Assembly: GCF_003020115.1 (NCBI RefSeq) | Contig: NZ_PYFX01000020.1 | Span: forward strand, 30,436 to 94,435 | Length of the DNA: 64,000 bases | Direction: 5' to 3' | Origin: Bradyrhizobium sp. MOS002 | GTDB taxonomy: Bacteria > Pseudomonadota > Alphaproteobacteria > Rhizobiales > Xanthobacteraceae | Shown: positions 42,374-50,558 of the stretch, in pieces | Position numbering within the stretch: position 1 is the stretch's first letter | Layout of the letters: every line of letters begins with the position of its first letter | Notes under the pieces: model-generated | Database searches by the model: none | What the model was told of the DNA's origin: nothing | Seen by the model: the letters and a program-made list of their open reading frames with translations, nothing else | Translations under genes and position numbers: made by a program

Positions 42374-43795
42374 ATGACACACCGTCTCGTGCAAAGCCTG
42401 CTCGTTCTTGCCTCGCTCGGCTTGTCGGGCTGCGCCGCCTTCTCGCCCGACAGCGGCATGAATGCCGTCTCGGAGCTGACGGGCCGGACCATCAACAAGG
42501 ACGTCGCCTTCGTGCGAACGGCCGAGGGAGCCGGTGCGGTCGACGCGCGCGTTCGCCAACTGCTCTCGCGAACACTCAACCCCGAGACCGCCGTGCAGAT
42601 CGCACTGCTCAACAACAAGGGGCTTCAAGCCGCCTATAACGAGCTGGCGCTGGCCGAGACCGATCTCGTCGAGCAGAGCCTGCCGCCCAATCCCGTGTTC
42701 TCGGTCTCGCGGATCTCGGGCAACGGCGCCAGCGAAATCGAGCGTCAGATTGTCGGCGACATCCTCGCGCTCGCCACCCTGCCGTTCCGCTCGGAGATCG
42801 CCCGCGACCGTTTTCGCCAGGCGCAATTGCGCGCCAGCCTGGCGACGTTGCGGCTTGCCGCCGCTGTCCGCCGCGCGTACTGGCGCGCCGTTGCCGGCAA
42901 CGAGATGGTGGCGTTGCTGACGGATGCGAAGGCAACTGCGGAATCGACCGCGCAGCTCGCGGTCAAGCTCGGCGAAACCGGCTCGATCAACAAGCTCGAT
43001 CAGGCCCGTGAACAGGTATTTTACGCCGAAACCACCGCCGACCTCGCCAGCGCGCGACAGACAGCGACGAGCGCGCGCGAAAAGCTGGCGCGCCTGATGG
43101 GACTGTGGGACGGCGGCCTCGACTTCCGTCTGCCCAGTCAATTGCCGCCGCTGCCGCGCCGCCCGCAGGCCTTGCCGTCAATCGAAGCCGACGCGGTCGC
43201 CCATCGCATCGACCTTCAGATCGCGCGGCTCGAGCTGACCGCGCTGGCGAAGTCGCTGAACCTCACGGAGGCGACTCGCTTCGTGACGCTGCTCGATCTC
43301 GCCGGCATCTCCCGCCGCACCCGGGATCCGGAAGGCGCGCCGTTCCGCGAGCGCGGCTTCGACGTCCAGTTCCAGATCCCGATCTTCGACGGCGGCGAGG
43401 TGCGGATGCGGCAGGCGGCGGAAACCTACAACCTCGCCTTCAATCGGCTGACCGAGCGCGCGGTGAATGTACGTTCCGAGGCGCGCGATGCTTATCGAGT
43501 CTATCGCTCCGGCTACGACATCGCCAGCCACTATCAGCGCGAGATCATCCCCTTGCGAAAAATCATCACCGAGGAGATGCAGCTCCGCTTCTCCAGCATG
43601 CAGGTCGATATCTTCGCGCTGCTCACCGAGGCGCGGCAGCGCCTGGCCTCGCTGCGCGGCGCGATCGACGCCAGGCAAAGATTCTTCCTCGCCCAGTCCG
43701 ACTTGCAGACCGCCGTCAATGGCGGCGGCGCGCCTGCTGACGGCGACAGTTCAACCACTCTCGCCGCGGCAGCGCCTGCCGATGGCGGTCACTGA
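42374..43795 (+). CDS. TolC-family outer membrane lipoprotein
   Basis: The 473-residue outer-membrane channel component of the TolC/CusC type has a lipobox ending at Cys20 (ASLGLSGC) and two long helical repeats (LAETDLVEQSLPPNPVFS; LTEATRFVTLLDLAGIS and IPIFDGGEVRMRQAAE). The second repeat ends with the usual coiled segment. Such proteins normally pair with an RND pump and adaptor, yet neither gene is present here, so it must borrow a pump or work with the multicopper oxidase module. A short Ala/Gly-rich tail closes the protein. Confidence 0.85.
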   Translation: MTHRLVQSLLVLASLGLSGCAAFSPDSGMNAVSELTGRTINKDVAFVRTAEGAGAVDARVRQLLSRTLNPETAVQIALLNNKGLQAAYNELALAETDLVEQSLPPNPVFSVSRISGNGASEIERQIVGDILALATLPFRSEIARDRFRQAQLRASLATLRLAAAVRRAYWRAVAGNEMVALLTDAKATAESTAQLAVKLGETGSINKLDQAREQVFYAETTADLASARQTATSAREKLARLMGLWDGGLDFRLPSQLPPLPRRPQALPSIEADAVAHRIDLQIARLELTALAKSLNLTEATRFVTLLDLAGISRRTRDPEGAPFRERGFDVQFQIPIFDGGEVRMRQAAETYNLAFNRLTERAVNVRSEARDAYRVYRSGYDIASHYQREIIPLRKIITEEMQLRFSSMQVDIFALLTEARQRLASLRGAIDARQRFFLAQSDLQTAVNGGGAPADGDSSTTLAAAAPADGGH

Positions 43796-43808
43796 CATGG
43801 AGGCCAAC

Positions 43809-45140
43809 ATGTTTTCCCGCCGAGGATTTTTGGGCAACGCCGCGCTAGCCGGCGCATCCGTCGTCAGCGGCCGCGCGCAGGCCGCCGCGATTCCGGAGGC
43901 CCCGCACATGGACAAGGTGGTGATGCAGCCGCCGGTGCACCCCGTCAGCGGGCCGGACTATCGCCCCGTCGTCACGCTGAACGGCTGGTCGCTGCCGTTC
44001 CGGATGAACGGCGACTGGAAGGAATTCCATCTCGTCGCCGAGCCCGTGGTGCGCGAGTTCGCGGAGGGCATGAAGGTGAATTTGTGGGGCTATAACGGCC
44101 AGTCGCCGGGCCCGACGATCGAGGCCGTCGAGGGCGACAAGGTCCGCATCTTCGTGACCAACAGACTGCCCGAATACACCACCGTGCACTGGCACGGCAT
44201 GATCATTCCCAGCGGCATGGACGGTGTCGGCGGATTGACGCAGCCGCACATCCAGCCGGGAAAAACCTTCGTCTACGAGTTCGAGATGAGGAAGAGCGGG
44301 ACCTTCATGTACCACCCGCACTCCGACGAGATGGTGCAGATGGCGATGGGCATGATGGGTATGGTCGTCGTGCATCCGCGCGACCCGAGCTTTCGTCCGG
44401 TCGACCGCGACTTCGTCTTCGTCATGAGCACCTATCGCGTCGATCCCGGCACCTATCTGCCGAAGGTCAACGAGATGACCGACTTCAACATGTGGACCTG
44501 GAACGCGCGGGTGTTTCCCGGCATCGATCCGCTGCCGGTCGGGCTCGGCGACAAGGTGCGCGTGCGCATCGGCAATCTCAGCATGACCAACCATCCGATC
44601 CATTTGCACGGCCACAGCTTTGCGGTGACCTGCACCGACGGCGGCTGGATTCCGGAGAGCGCGCAATATCCGGAGACGACGACGGACGTACCGGCCGGCG
44701 CTGTCAGGGTGTTCGACGTGCTCGCCGACAACCCAGGCGACTGGGCGTTCCACTGCCACAAGTCGCATCACACCATGAATGCGATGGGACACGACATGCG
44801 CAACATGATCGGGGTGTCGCGCAAGGATCTCGCCAAAGCCGTCGGCAAGCTCGCGCCTGACGGCATGGCGATGGGCTCGACCGGCATGGCGATGGGCAAC
44901 ATGGAGATGCCCGCGCCCGACAACACGCTGCCGATGATGACCGGCACCGGCCAGTTCGGCCCGATCGAGATGGGCGGCATGTTCACGGTGATGAAGATCC
45001 GCGAAGGCCTCGCGCGCGACGATTATCGCGATCCCGGCCCTTACCAATTCCCGCAAGGCACCGTCGCCTACGAGGTCACGCCGCCGGCTCCGGAGCCGGC
45101 GCGGCAACAGGGGACGCCGATGAAGAAGATGAAGATGTGA
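43809..45140 (+). CDS. Multicopper oxidase, Tat-exported
   Basis: The 443-residue product starts at ATG 43809, preceded by GGAGG; an in-frame ATG at 43797 is possible. It has a Tat signal (FSRRGFLGNAALAG) and three cupredoxin domains. All four copper-ligand motifs are present: TVHWHGM, YHPHSDE, NHPIHLHGHSF and WAFHCHKSHHTMNAMGH. It oxidises Cu(I) or phenolic substrates in the periplasm with reduction of O2 to water. A Met-rich tail (MAMGSTGMAMGNMEM, MKKMKM) suggests extra copper binding. It belongs to the copper-tolerance operon. Confidence 0.92.
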   Translation: MFSRRGFLGNAALAGASVVSGRAQAAAIPEAPHMDKVVMQPPVHPVSGPDYRPVVTLNGWSLPFRMNGDWKEFHLVAEPVVREFAEGMKVNLWGYNGQSPGPTIEAVEGDKVRIFVTNRLPEYTTVHWHGMIIPSGMDGVGGLTQPHIQPGKTFVYEFEMRKSGTFMYHPHSDEMVQMAMGMMGMVVVHPRDPSFRPVDRDFVFVMSTYRVDPGTYLPKVNEMTDFNMWTWNARVFPGIDPLPVGLGDKVRVRIGNLSMTNHPIHLHGHSFAVTCTDGGWIPESAQYPETTTDVPAGAVRVFDVLADNPGDWAFHCHKSHHTMNAMGHDMRNMIGVSRKDLAKAVGKLAPDGMAMGSTGMAMGNMEMPAPDNTLPMMTGTGQFGPIEMGGMFTVMKIREGLARDDYRDPGPYQFPQGTVAYEVTPPAPEPARQQGTPMKKMKM

Positions 45141-45175
45141 GCGTTTCGATGAACCACCACCAACTGGAGATACCA

Positions 45176-45631
45176 ATGAAGACGACGATCAAGCTCGGTC
45201 TCGCGCTGGCCGCGCTCTTGACCGCGCCGGCCTTTGCCCACGACCAGCACGGGCACGGCACCTTTTCGGCCGGCGAGCCCGGCGATCCCAAGAAGCCCGC
45301 GCGCACGATCGAGATCCTGCTGAACGAGATGGACTACGCGCCCGCCAGGATCGAGGTCAAACGCGGCGAACAAATCCGCTTCGTGCTGCGCAACGTCGGC
45401 AAGGAGGACCATGAATTCCTGCTCGCCACACCTAAGGAGAATCTCGCGCATGCGGTGGAGATGAAGAAGCACCCGCACATGGAGCACGACGATCCCAACG
45501 GTGTCAGGCTCGCACCGAGCAAGACGGCCGAGATCCTCTGGAAGTTCAGCAAGGCCGGCACGTTCGAATTTTCCTGCCTGATTCCCGACCACCGCGACTA
45601 CGGCATGGTCGGCCACGTCACCGTGAAGTAA
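45176..45631 (+). CDS. Cupredoxin (plastocyanin-like), exported
   Basis: The 151-residue protein has a signal peptide (MKTTIKLGLALAALLTAPAFA) and a type 1 copper domain. The likely ligands are His in KEDHEFLL, Cys in FSCLIPDHRDYGM, His in the same stretch and Met at its end. His-rich residues after cleavage (HDQHGHG) may help capture metal. It lies between the multicopper oxidase and a CusF-like gene and probably shuttles copper or electrons in the periplasm. Confidence 0.88.
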   Translation: MKTTIKLGLALAALLTAPAFAHDQHGHGTFSAGEPGDPKKPARTIEILLNEMDYAPARIEVKRGEQIRFVLRNVGKEDHEFLLATPKENLAHAVEMKKHPHMEHDDPNGVRLAPSKTAEILWKFSKAGTFEFSCLIPDHRDYGMVGHVTVK

Positions 45632-45647
45632 CGCAAGGGAGGTCCCC

Positions 45648-45950
45648 ATGAACCGCATCATCCGCATCGCCGCAGCGCTGTCGCTGGCCGTTGGCCTTTC
45701 CACAGGTGCCCTGGCGGCCCAGGGCGCCGCGATCAGCGGCGAGGTCAAGAAGATCGACGAGGGCGCCGGCAAGATCACGCTCAAGCACGGGCCCGCGAAA
45801 AACCTGGGCATGGATGAACCCATGACTATGGTCTACCGGGTCAAGGATCCGGCCGTGCTCAAGCAGGTGAAGGTCGGCGACAAGGTGACTTTCGAAGCCG
45901 AGGAGGCGGCTTCGGGCTATACGGTGACCCGGATGGAGAAGGCGAAGTAG
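45648..45950 (+). CDS. CusF-like periplasmic copper-binding protein
   Basis: The 100-residue protein has a signal peptide (IIRIAAALSLAVGLSTGALA) and a CusF-type beta-barrel (ISGEVKKIDEGAGKITLKHG, PMTMVYRVKDPAVL). The Met pair in MDEPMTMVY and the nearby His match the Cu(I)-site layout of CusF, although the aromatic Trp of E. coli CusF is not obvious. A strong ribosome-binding site (AGGGAGG) precedes the ATG. It is the last gene of the copper operon. Confidence 0.85.
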   Translation: MNRIIRIAAALSLAVGLSTGALAAQGAAISGEVKKIDEGAGKITLKHGPAKNLGMDEPMTMVYRVKDPAVLKQVKVGDKVTFEAEEAASGYTVTRMEKAK

Positions 45951-45983
45951 GGTCATCTTGGTCATTCCGGGCGCGCGCAGCGC

Positions 45984-46036
45984 GAGCCCGGAGTCCATTC
46001 ATCCACCAACTCCACCGCACAATGGATTCCGGGCTC
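45984..46036. repeat. Dispersed palindrome between copper operon and flhA
   Basis: GAGCCCGGAGTCCATT (45984-45999) pairs with AATGGATTCCGGGCTC (46021-46036) with one mismatch. A nested CCGGGC...GCCCGG hairpin lies just upstream at 45967-45991. It probably ends the copper operon transcript. Confidence 0.7.
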
Positions 46037-46073
46037 CGAAATACCCCGGTCAGCCCCCATGCCGCACCCTTTA

Positions 46074-46088
46074 TTAACCGTTTGCTAA
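46074..46088 (+). promoter_or_regulatory. CtrA-binding site candidate upstream of flhA
   Basis: TTAACCGTTTGCTAA matches the CtrA consensus TTAA-N7-TTAA at seven of eight fixed positions. It lies 183 bases before the ATG of flhA (81 before the alternative GTG at 46155). CtrA activation of flagellar export genes is established in Caulobacter and relatives. Confidence 0.55.
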
Positions 46089-46256
46089 CCATACACCCGG
46101 CAAGAATTGCCCAGTGGAGTCGAGTGTCGTCAGCCGCGTAGAACGGGAGCTCCCGTGGACGCCAGTGCGGTGCCTCACTTTCGGAACGGCGGCCCTTCGG
46201 CCGCCGCGCAGACATTTGGGGCGCGCGGACGGCAGTCGCGCGGAGGGGCAGCTACC

Positions 46257-48398
46257 ATGGTCGACGTCACCGCGGGACAGGGCGTAGGCGGCACGAACGC
46301 CGGTTTTCCCACCCTTGCCGAGGTCGGCAACATCCTCAAGCGCGGCGACATCGCGCTGGCGCTCGGCGTCCTCACCATCCTGGTGGTGCTGATCCTTCCC
46401 CTGCCCGCGATCGTGCTGGACCTGTTCCTGGCGATTTCGATCACGCTCTCGATCCTGATCCTGATGACGTCGCTGTTCATCCAGGCGCCGCTGGAATTCT
46501 CCGCTTTCCCGACCGTCCTGCTGATCTCGACCATGCTGCGGCTGTCGCTCAACATGGCCTCGACCCGCCTGATCCTGTCGCACGGGCACGAGGGCACGGA
46601 TGCCGCCGGTCACGTCATCGAGGCCTTCGGCAGCTTCGTGATGGGCGGCAATTTCGTCATCGGCATCATCGTCTTCGCCATCCTGATCATCGTCAACTTC
46701 GTCGTCATCACCAAGGGTTCGGGCCGTATCGCCGAAGTCGCGGCGCGCTTCCACCTTGACGCCATGCCCGGCAAGCAGATGGCGATCGACGCCGACCTTT
46801 CCGCCGGCCTGATCGACGAGACGGTCGCCAAGCAGCGGCGCAAGGATCTGGAGGACGAGAGCGGCTTCTTCGGCGCCATGGACGGTGCCTCCAAATTCGT
46901 CCGCGGCGACGCCATCGCCGGCCTCCTGATCGTCTTCATCAACGTCGTCGGCGGCATGATCATCGGCGTGGCACAGCAGGGCCTGTCCTTTGCCGATGCA
47001 GGCCGCAGCTACACGCTGCTGACCGTCGGTGACGGCCTCGTCACCCAGGTGCCGGCGCTGATCGTGTCGACCGCGGCCGGCCTGCTGGTCTCCAAGGCCG
47101 GCGTGTCCGGCGCCGCCGACAAGGCGCTGATGAAGCAGTTCTCCGGATATCCGCAGGCGCTCGCGATGTCCGCGGCGGTCATGCTGGTGCTGGCGGCCCT
47201 GCCGGGCATCCCGACCCTCCCCTTCCTGGCGCTCGGCTCCGGCGCCGGCGCGCTCGCCTGGCACGCCCGCAACCGCAACCGGGCAACTGCCAGGGCCGAG
47301 GAAGTTGCGAAGACCGCACCTGCGCCGGGAACGCCGGGCGCATCCGGCTCCGCTGCGGCGGAGGAGCCGATCTCCGCGGCGTTGAAGATCGACGACCTCA
47401 AGATCGAGCTCGGCTATGCTCTGTTGCCGCTGGTCAACGGCCCCGACGGCACCGATCGCCTCACCGAGCAGATCAAGGCGCTGCGCCGCTCGCTCGCGAT
47501 CGAGATGGGTTTCGTGATGCCCGCCGTGCGCATCCTCGACAACGTCCAGCTCGAAGCCAACACCTACATCATCAAGATCAAGGAGGTTGACGCCGGCACC
47601 GGCAAGATCTGGCCGAGCCAGTTCATGGTCATGGACCCCGGCGGCAGCCAGGTGCAGGTGCCCGGCATCCACACCACTGAGCCGACCTTCGGCCTGCCCG
47701 CGACCTGGGTTGATGCCAGCCTCAAGGAGGAGGCCTCGCTCAAGGGCTACACCGTCGTCGACGCCGCGACCGTGCTCTCGACCCACCTCACCGAGCTGCT
47801 CAAGGCCAACATGTCGGACCTGCTCTCCTATGGCGAGGTGCAGAAGCTGCTCAAGGAGCTGCCGAAGGAGCAGGGCGAGCTGGTCAAGGACATCGTGCCC
47901 GGACAGGTCACGGTCTCCGGCATCCAGCGCGTGCTGCAGCTGCTGCTCGCCGAGCGCATCTCGATCCGCGACCTCTCGACCATCCTGGAAGGCATCGCCG
48001 ACTCGCTCGCCTTCTCGCGCAATCCGGCCACCATGGTCGAGCACGTCCGCGCTCGCCTGGCGCGGCAGATCTGTGCGCAGAACACCTCCTACAGCGGGTA
48101 TCTGCCGCTGATCGCGCTGTCGGCCCGTTGGGAACAAGCCTTCGCCGAATCCATTATCGGCCAGGGCGAGGAGCGTAGTCTCGCGATGCAGCCCTCGAAG
48201 CTGTCGGAATTCATGACCGGCGTGCGCGAGGCTTTCGAGCGCGCCGCCCGCGAAGGCGAGGCCCCGGTGCTGGTCACCTCTGCGGCAATTCGTCCCTTCG
48301 TGCGTTCCCTGGTCGAGCGGTTCCGGGCCCAGACGACCGTGCTGTCGCAGGCTGAAATCCACCCCAGGGCGAGGTTGAAAACGGTCGGAAGCATCTGA
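46257..48398 (+). CDS. flhA: Flagellar export apparatus protein FlhA
   Basis: The 713-residue inner-membrane protein has eight predicted helices in the first half (LALGVLTILVVLILPLPAIV and following), the FHIPEP-family segment VSTAAGLLVSKA, and a large cytosolic domain in the second half that docks export substrates. The loop HLDAMPGKQMAIDADL is diagnostic. FlhA forms the nonameric ring of the flagellar type III secretion gate. The ATG at 46257 with GGAGGGG upstream gives normal length; an upstream GTG (46155) would add 34 residues. FliI and FliJ are encoded 6-7 kb away on the other strand. Confidence 0.96.
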   Translation: MVDVTAGQGVGGTNAGFPTLAEVGNILKRGDIALALGVLTILVVLILPLPAIVLDLFLAISITLSILILMTSLFIQAPLEFSAFPTVLLISTMLRLSLNMASTRLILSHGHEGTDAAGHVIEAFGSFVMGGNFVIGIIVFAILIIVNFVVITKGSGRIAEVAARFHLDAMPGKQMAIDADLSAGLIDETVAKQRRKDLEDESGFFGAMDGASKFVRGDAIAGLLIVFINVVGGMIIGVAQQGLSFADAGRSYTLLTVGDGLVTQVPALIVSTAAGLLVSKAGVSGAADKALMKQFSGYPQALAMSAAVMLVLAALPGIPTLPFLALGSGAGALAWHARNRNRATARAEEVAKTAPAPGTPGASGSAAAEEPISAALKIDDLKIELGYALLPLVNGPDGTDRLTEQIKALRRSLAIEMGFVMPAVRILDNVQLEANTYIIKIKEVDAGTGKIWPSQFMVMDPGGSQVQVPGIHTTEPTFGLPATWVDASLKEEASLKGYTVVDAATVLSTHLTELLKANMSDLLSYGEVQKLLKELPKEQGELVKDIVPGQVTVSGIQRVLQLLLAERISIRDLSTILEGIADSLAFSRNPATMVEHVRARLARQICAQNTSYSGYLPLIALSARWEQAFAESIIGQGEERSLAMQPSKLSEFMTGVREAFERAAREGEAPVLVTSAAIRPFVRSLVERFRAQTTVLSQAEIHPRARLKTVGSI

Positions 48399-48454
48399 TT
48401 TGCCTTAAGAAGCCGTGTGTTTTTTGGCCACAGGCAAATGGTTTTTCAGGTTTT

Positions 48455-48487
48455 GGCGCCTTGCCGATCAACGGCCGGCAAGGCGCC
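48455..48487 (+). terminator. Perfect 12-bp hairpin after flhA
   Basis: GGCGCCTTGCCG (48455-48466) and CGGCAAGGCGCC (48476-48487) pair perfectly around a 9-base loop, 57 bases after the flhA stop. No T-run follows, so it may be a processed 3' end instead of a classic intrinsic terminator. Confidence 0.55.
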
Positions 48488-48593
48488 TGACAGGCACATT
48501 ACAGCTTTGAAATAATTGCCAAATTGCACGATCCAGGGCCGTTTTTTGATCGCGGCTTCTCACGTCCTGTCACGCTCTTGTGATCGCCTCTTG

Positions 48594-48619
48594 GGAACGA
48601 ATCCCCCCAATACTAGGTT
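48594..48619 (+). promoter_or_regulatory. EcfG-type (general stress) promoter candidate
   Basis: GGAAC at 48594-48598, a 17-base spacer, then GGTT at 48616-48619 fits the alphaproteobacterial EcfG pattern GGAAC-N16/17-CGTT with one mismatch. It would start a transcript near 48627 with a leader of about 67 bases ahead of the small membrane protein gene. Confidence 0.5.
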
Positions 48620-48693
48620 GTTGGGCACCGGAAGCATGAACCTGCCCAAACACGCAGGCGACTACTTCGGGTAGATGGCGGCAGGAGCCTTCC

Positions 48694-48894
48694 ATGAACC
48701 ACTCGATTTACAGCGCAGATCGCTCGACCCACCTCAAGATCGTGGTTGTCGCGCTCGTTGCCGGCATCACGGTGGCGGGTCTCGGGATCACCGCGCGCAC
48801 GAGTTCAGATGAAGGCCTGACCCAGACCGCTCGCGTCATGAAGGCGGGCAAGCCGATCGCCATCACCAGTTCGAACGTGTCCCTCGTTCGCTAA
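48694..48894 (+). CDS. Small single-span membrane protein (66 aa)
   Basis: The 66-residue protein starts MNHSIYSADRSTHLKIV, with AGGAG upstream. A single hydrophobic helix (KIVVVALVAGITVAGLGI, about 15-32) is followed by a polar tail ending SNVSLVR. It looks like a conserved small Bradyrhizobium inner-membrane protein, but I cannot name a function. An EcfG-like promoter 100 bases upstream suggests induction in general stress or stationary phase. Confidence 0.7.
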   Translation: MNHSIYSADRSTHLKIVVVALVAGITVAGLGITARTSSDEGLTQTARVMKAGKPIAITSSNVSLVR

Positions 48895-49019
48895 GGAGAT
48901 TTGAGTTTCAGGAATTCACGCGGCTCTTTATCAGCCCCCCAAAGTCGCCACGTGGATATGTAGACGACCCCAACCCCAAGTCGACTACAGAAAGCGCCCG
49001 CCCCCCACGGGCGCTTTCT
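48895..49019 (+). ncRNA. Possible small RNA or 3' leader with C-rich loops and terminal hairpin
   Basis: The 3' end is a perfect 12-bp hairpin: AGAAAGCGCCCG (48989-49000) and CGGGCGCTTTCT (49008-49019) around the C-rich loop CCCCCCA. Upstream are further unpaired C-runs (AGCCCCCCAAAG near 48933, ACCCCAACCCCAAG near 48967). C-rich loops are typical of alphaproteobacterial trans-acting sRNAs that pair with ribosome-binding sites. Only a weak T-tract follows. It may be independent or derived from the 3' end of the preceding gene's mRNA. Confidence 0.35.
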
Positions 49020-49067
49020 CATGTCTGGGGTATGTCGCGCGATGCGAGCGCACGCGCGTCCCAACTC

Positions 49068-49154
49068 CGTCATTGCGAGGAGCTCTTGCGACGAAGGAAC
49101 CCAGAATCCCTCCGCAGAGACATTCTGGATTGCTTCGCTACGCTCGCAATGACG
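49068..49154. repeat. Dispersed palindromic repeat (CGTCATTGCGAG type)
   Basis: This is the third copy of the family at 16759 and 29747. The left arm is degenerate (GAGGAGCTCTTGCGACGAAGG) while the outer CGTCATTGCGAG/CTCGCAATGACG arms and the CCAGAAT/ATTCTGG inner arms still pair. Confidence 0.75.
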
Positions 49155-49194
49155 GAGCAAAACGTACCGCCGTCATCCCCAACGGGCATCGATA

Positions 49195-50430
49195 CTACCG
49201 CACCCCATAGGTCGGCGGCGGCGCCTGCACGGTTGGCGCAGCAGCCGCGAACAGCTCGTCCTTGCGCCCGCTGAGCGGCGGATAGATGCGCTTGCGGTTG
49301 ATGGTCTGCTTGGTGGCCTTCGCGGCCGCACCGGTGGCGCGGACCTCGCGGTCCCACCCTTCCGTATAGAGCGCGCCCCAGCCGCCGAGATCGAGCACGG
49401 TCACGTACCAGTCGATCCGTAGCGGCAGCATCGGCAGTCCCGCGAGATCAGCGACCACATTGTGGCCGGCGAAGCGGCCCATGGGACGCGCGAACTGGCA
49501 GGACATCACGGTCGGATGCAAGCCGTCGACTACGCTCGAGGCGACGTCGCCGGCCGCGAACACGCCGCCGACATCCGCAACCCGCATCATGGGATCGACC
49601 AGAAGCCGCCCAAGGCGATCGCGTGCGTCCGGGAAGCTCGCGGCCAAGGGGCTCGCGCGCATCCCGGCACACCAGATCACCGTCTGCGTCGGAATGAACT
49701 CGCCTGAGCTCAGGCGCAGCCCGGCGGCCTCGACAGAGACGACCCGGACGCCAAGCCGTGTCTCGACGTCGAGCGCGGCCAGCGCCGTCTCGATGACGGG
49801 ACGCGCGTGCACGCCGATGGTGGCGCCGACGGCCGGATTGGGATCGACCAGGATGATGCGGCGGCTGCCGGTGATGCCGGCGCGCGCCAGCCTGTCGGGC
49901 ATCTCGGCCGCGACCTCGATGCCGGTGAAGCCGGCGCCGACCACGACGATCGTCGAACGCCCCGGCGAAGGCGCGCTGCGTCCGAGCGAATTGAGATGAT
50001 CCTCGAGGCGGAGCGCTGCTGCATACGTGTCGACATCGAAAGCATGCTCGGCAAGGCCGGGAATGTCCGGACGCATCACTTCGCTGCCGAGCGCCAGCAC
50101 CAGCCGGTCATAAGCCAGCGTCTCGTCGCCGCCACCCCTGACCAGCGAAATCTCGCGCCGTGCCGGATCGATGGCTTCGACCTCGCCGATGCCGTGACTG
50201 ACGCCGATCGGATCGAGCAGTTGCGGCAGCGGAAGCGCGACCTCGCTGAGATCGGCCTCGTAATTGCGGACGCGGATATTGTGATAGGGATTGCGATCGA
50301 TGACACGAATCTCGATGTCACGGCCGGCCGCACCGATCTCGTTGCGCTTGCGTGCGGCACCGATGGCCGCCCACAGACCAGCAAATCCGGCGCCGAGCAC
50401 GACGATACGCGCCATGTCCGTTGACTGCAT
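49195..50430 (-). CDS. Type II NADH dehydrogenase-like FAD oxidoreductase
   Basis: This 411-residue protein of the pyridine nucleotide-disulphide oxidoreductase fold has FAD motif RIVVLGAGFAGLWAA (8-22), a second NAD-binding motif TIVVVGAGFTGIEVAAEM and the late FAD contact GGVFAAGDVASSV. No redox-active CxxC is present, so it is not a thiol reductase; NDH-2-like quinone reduction or a related diaphorase role is likely. No obvious C-terminal membrane helix is visible. It lies 128 bases downstream of an AraC regulator on the same strand. Confidence 0.8.
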   Translation of the reverse strand: MQSTDMARIVVLGAGFAGLWAAIGAARKRNEIGAAGRDIEIRVIDRNPYHNIRVRNYEADLSEVALPLPQLLDPIGVSHGIGEVEAIDPARREISLVRGGGDETLAYDRLVLALGSEVMRPDIPGLAEHAFDVDTYAAALRLEDHLNSLGRSAPSPGRSTIVVVGAGFTGIEVAAEMPDRLARAGITGSRRIILVDPNPAVGATIGVHARPVIETALAALDVETRLGVRVVSVEAAGLRLSSGEFIPTQTVIWCAGMRASPLAASFPDARDRLGRLLVDPMMRVADVGGVFAAGDVASSVVDGLHPTVMSCQFARPMGRFAGHNVVADLAGLPMLPLRIDWYVTVLDLGGWGALYTEGWDREVRATGAAAKATKQTINRKRIYPPLSGRKDELFAAAAPTVQAPPPTYGVR

Positions 50431-50558
50431 TTCCCAAGAGAGCGACGACGAAGCGACGAACGATCAAGCCATTTGACCGCGCCGACAGATATAGCTCATC
50501 CGGCCGGGCGGACCAACTGCGGTGGCACCGGCGCACCGCACAAATTCTCGGCGCAGCC

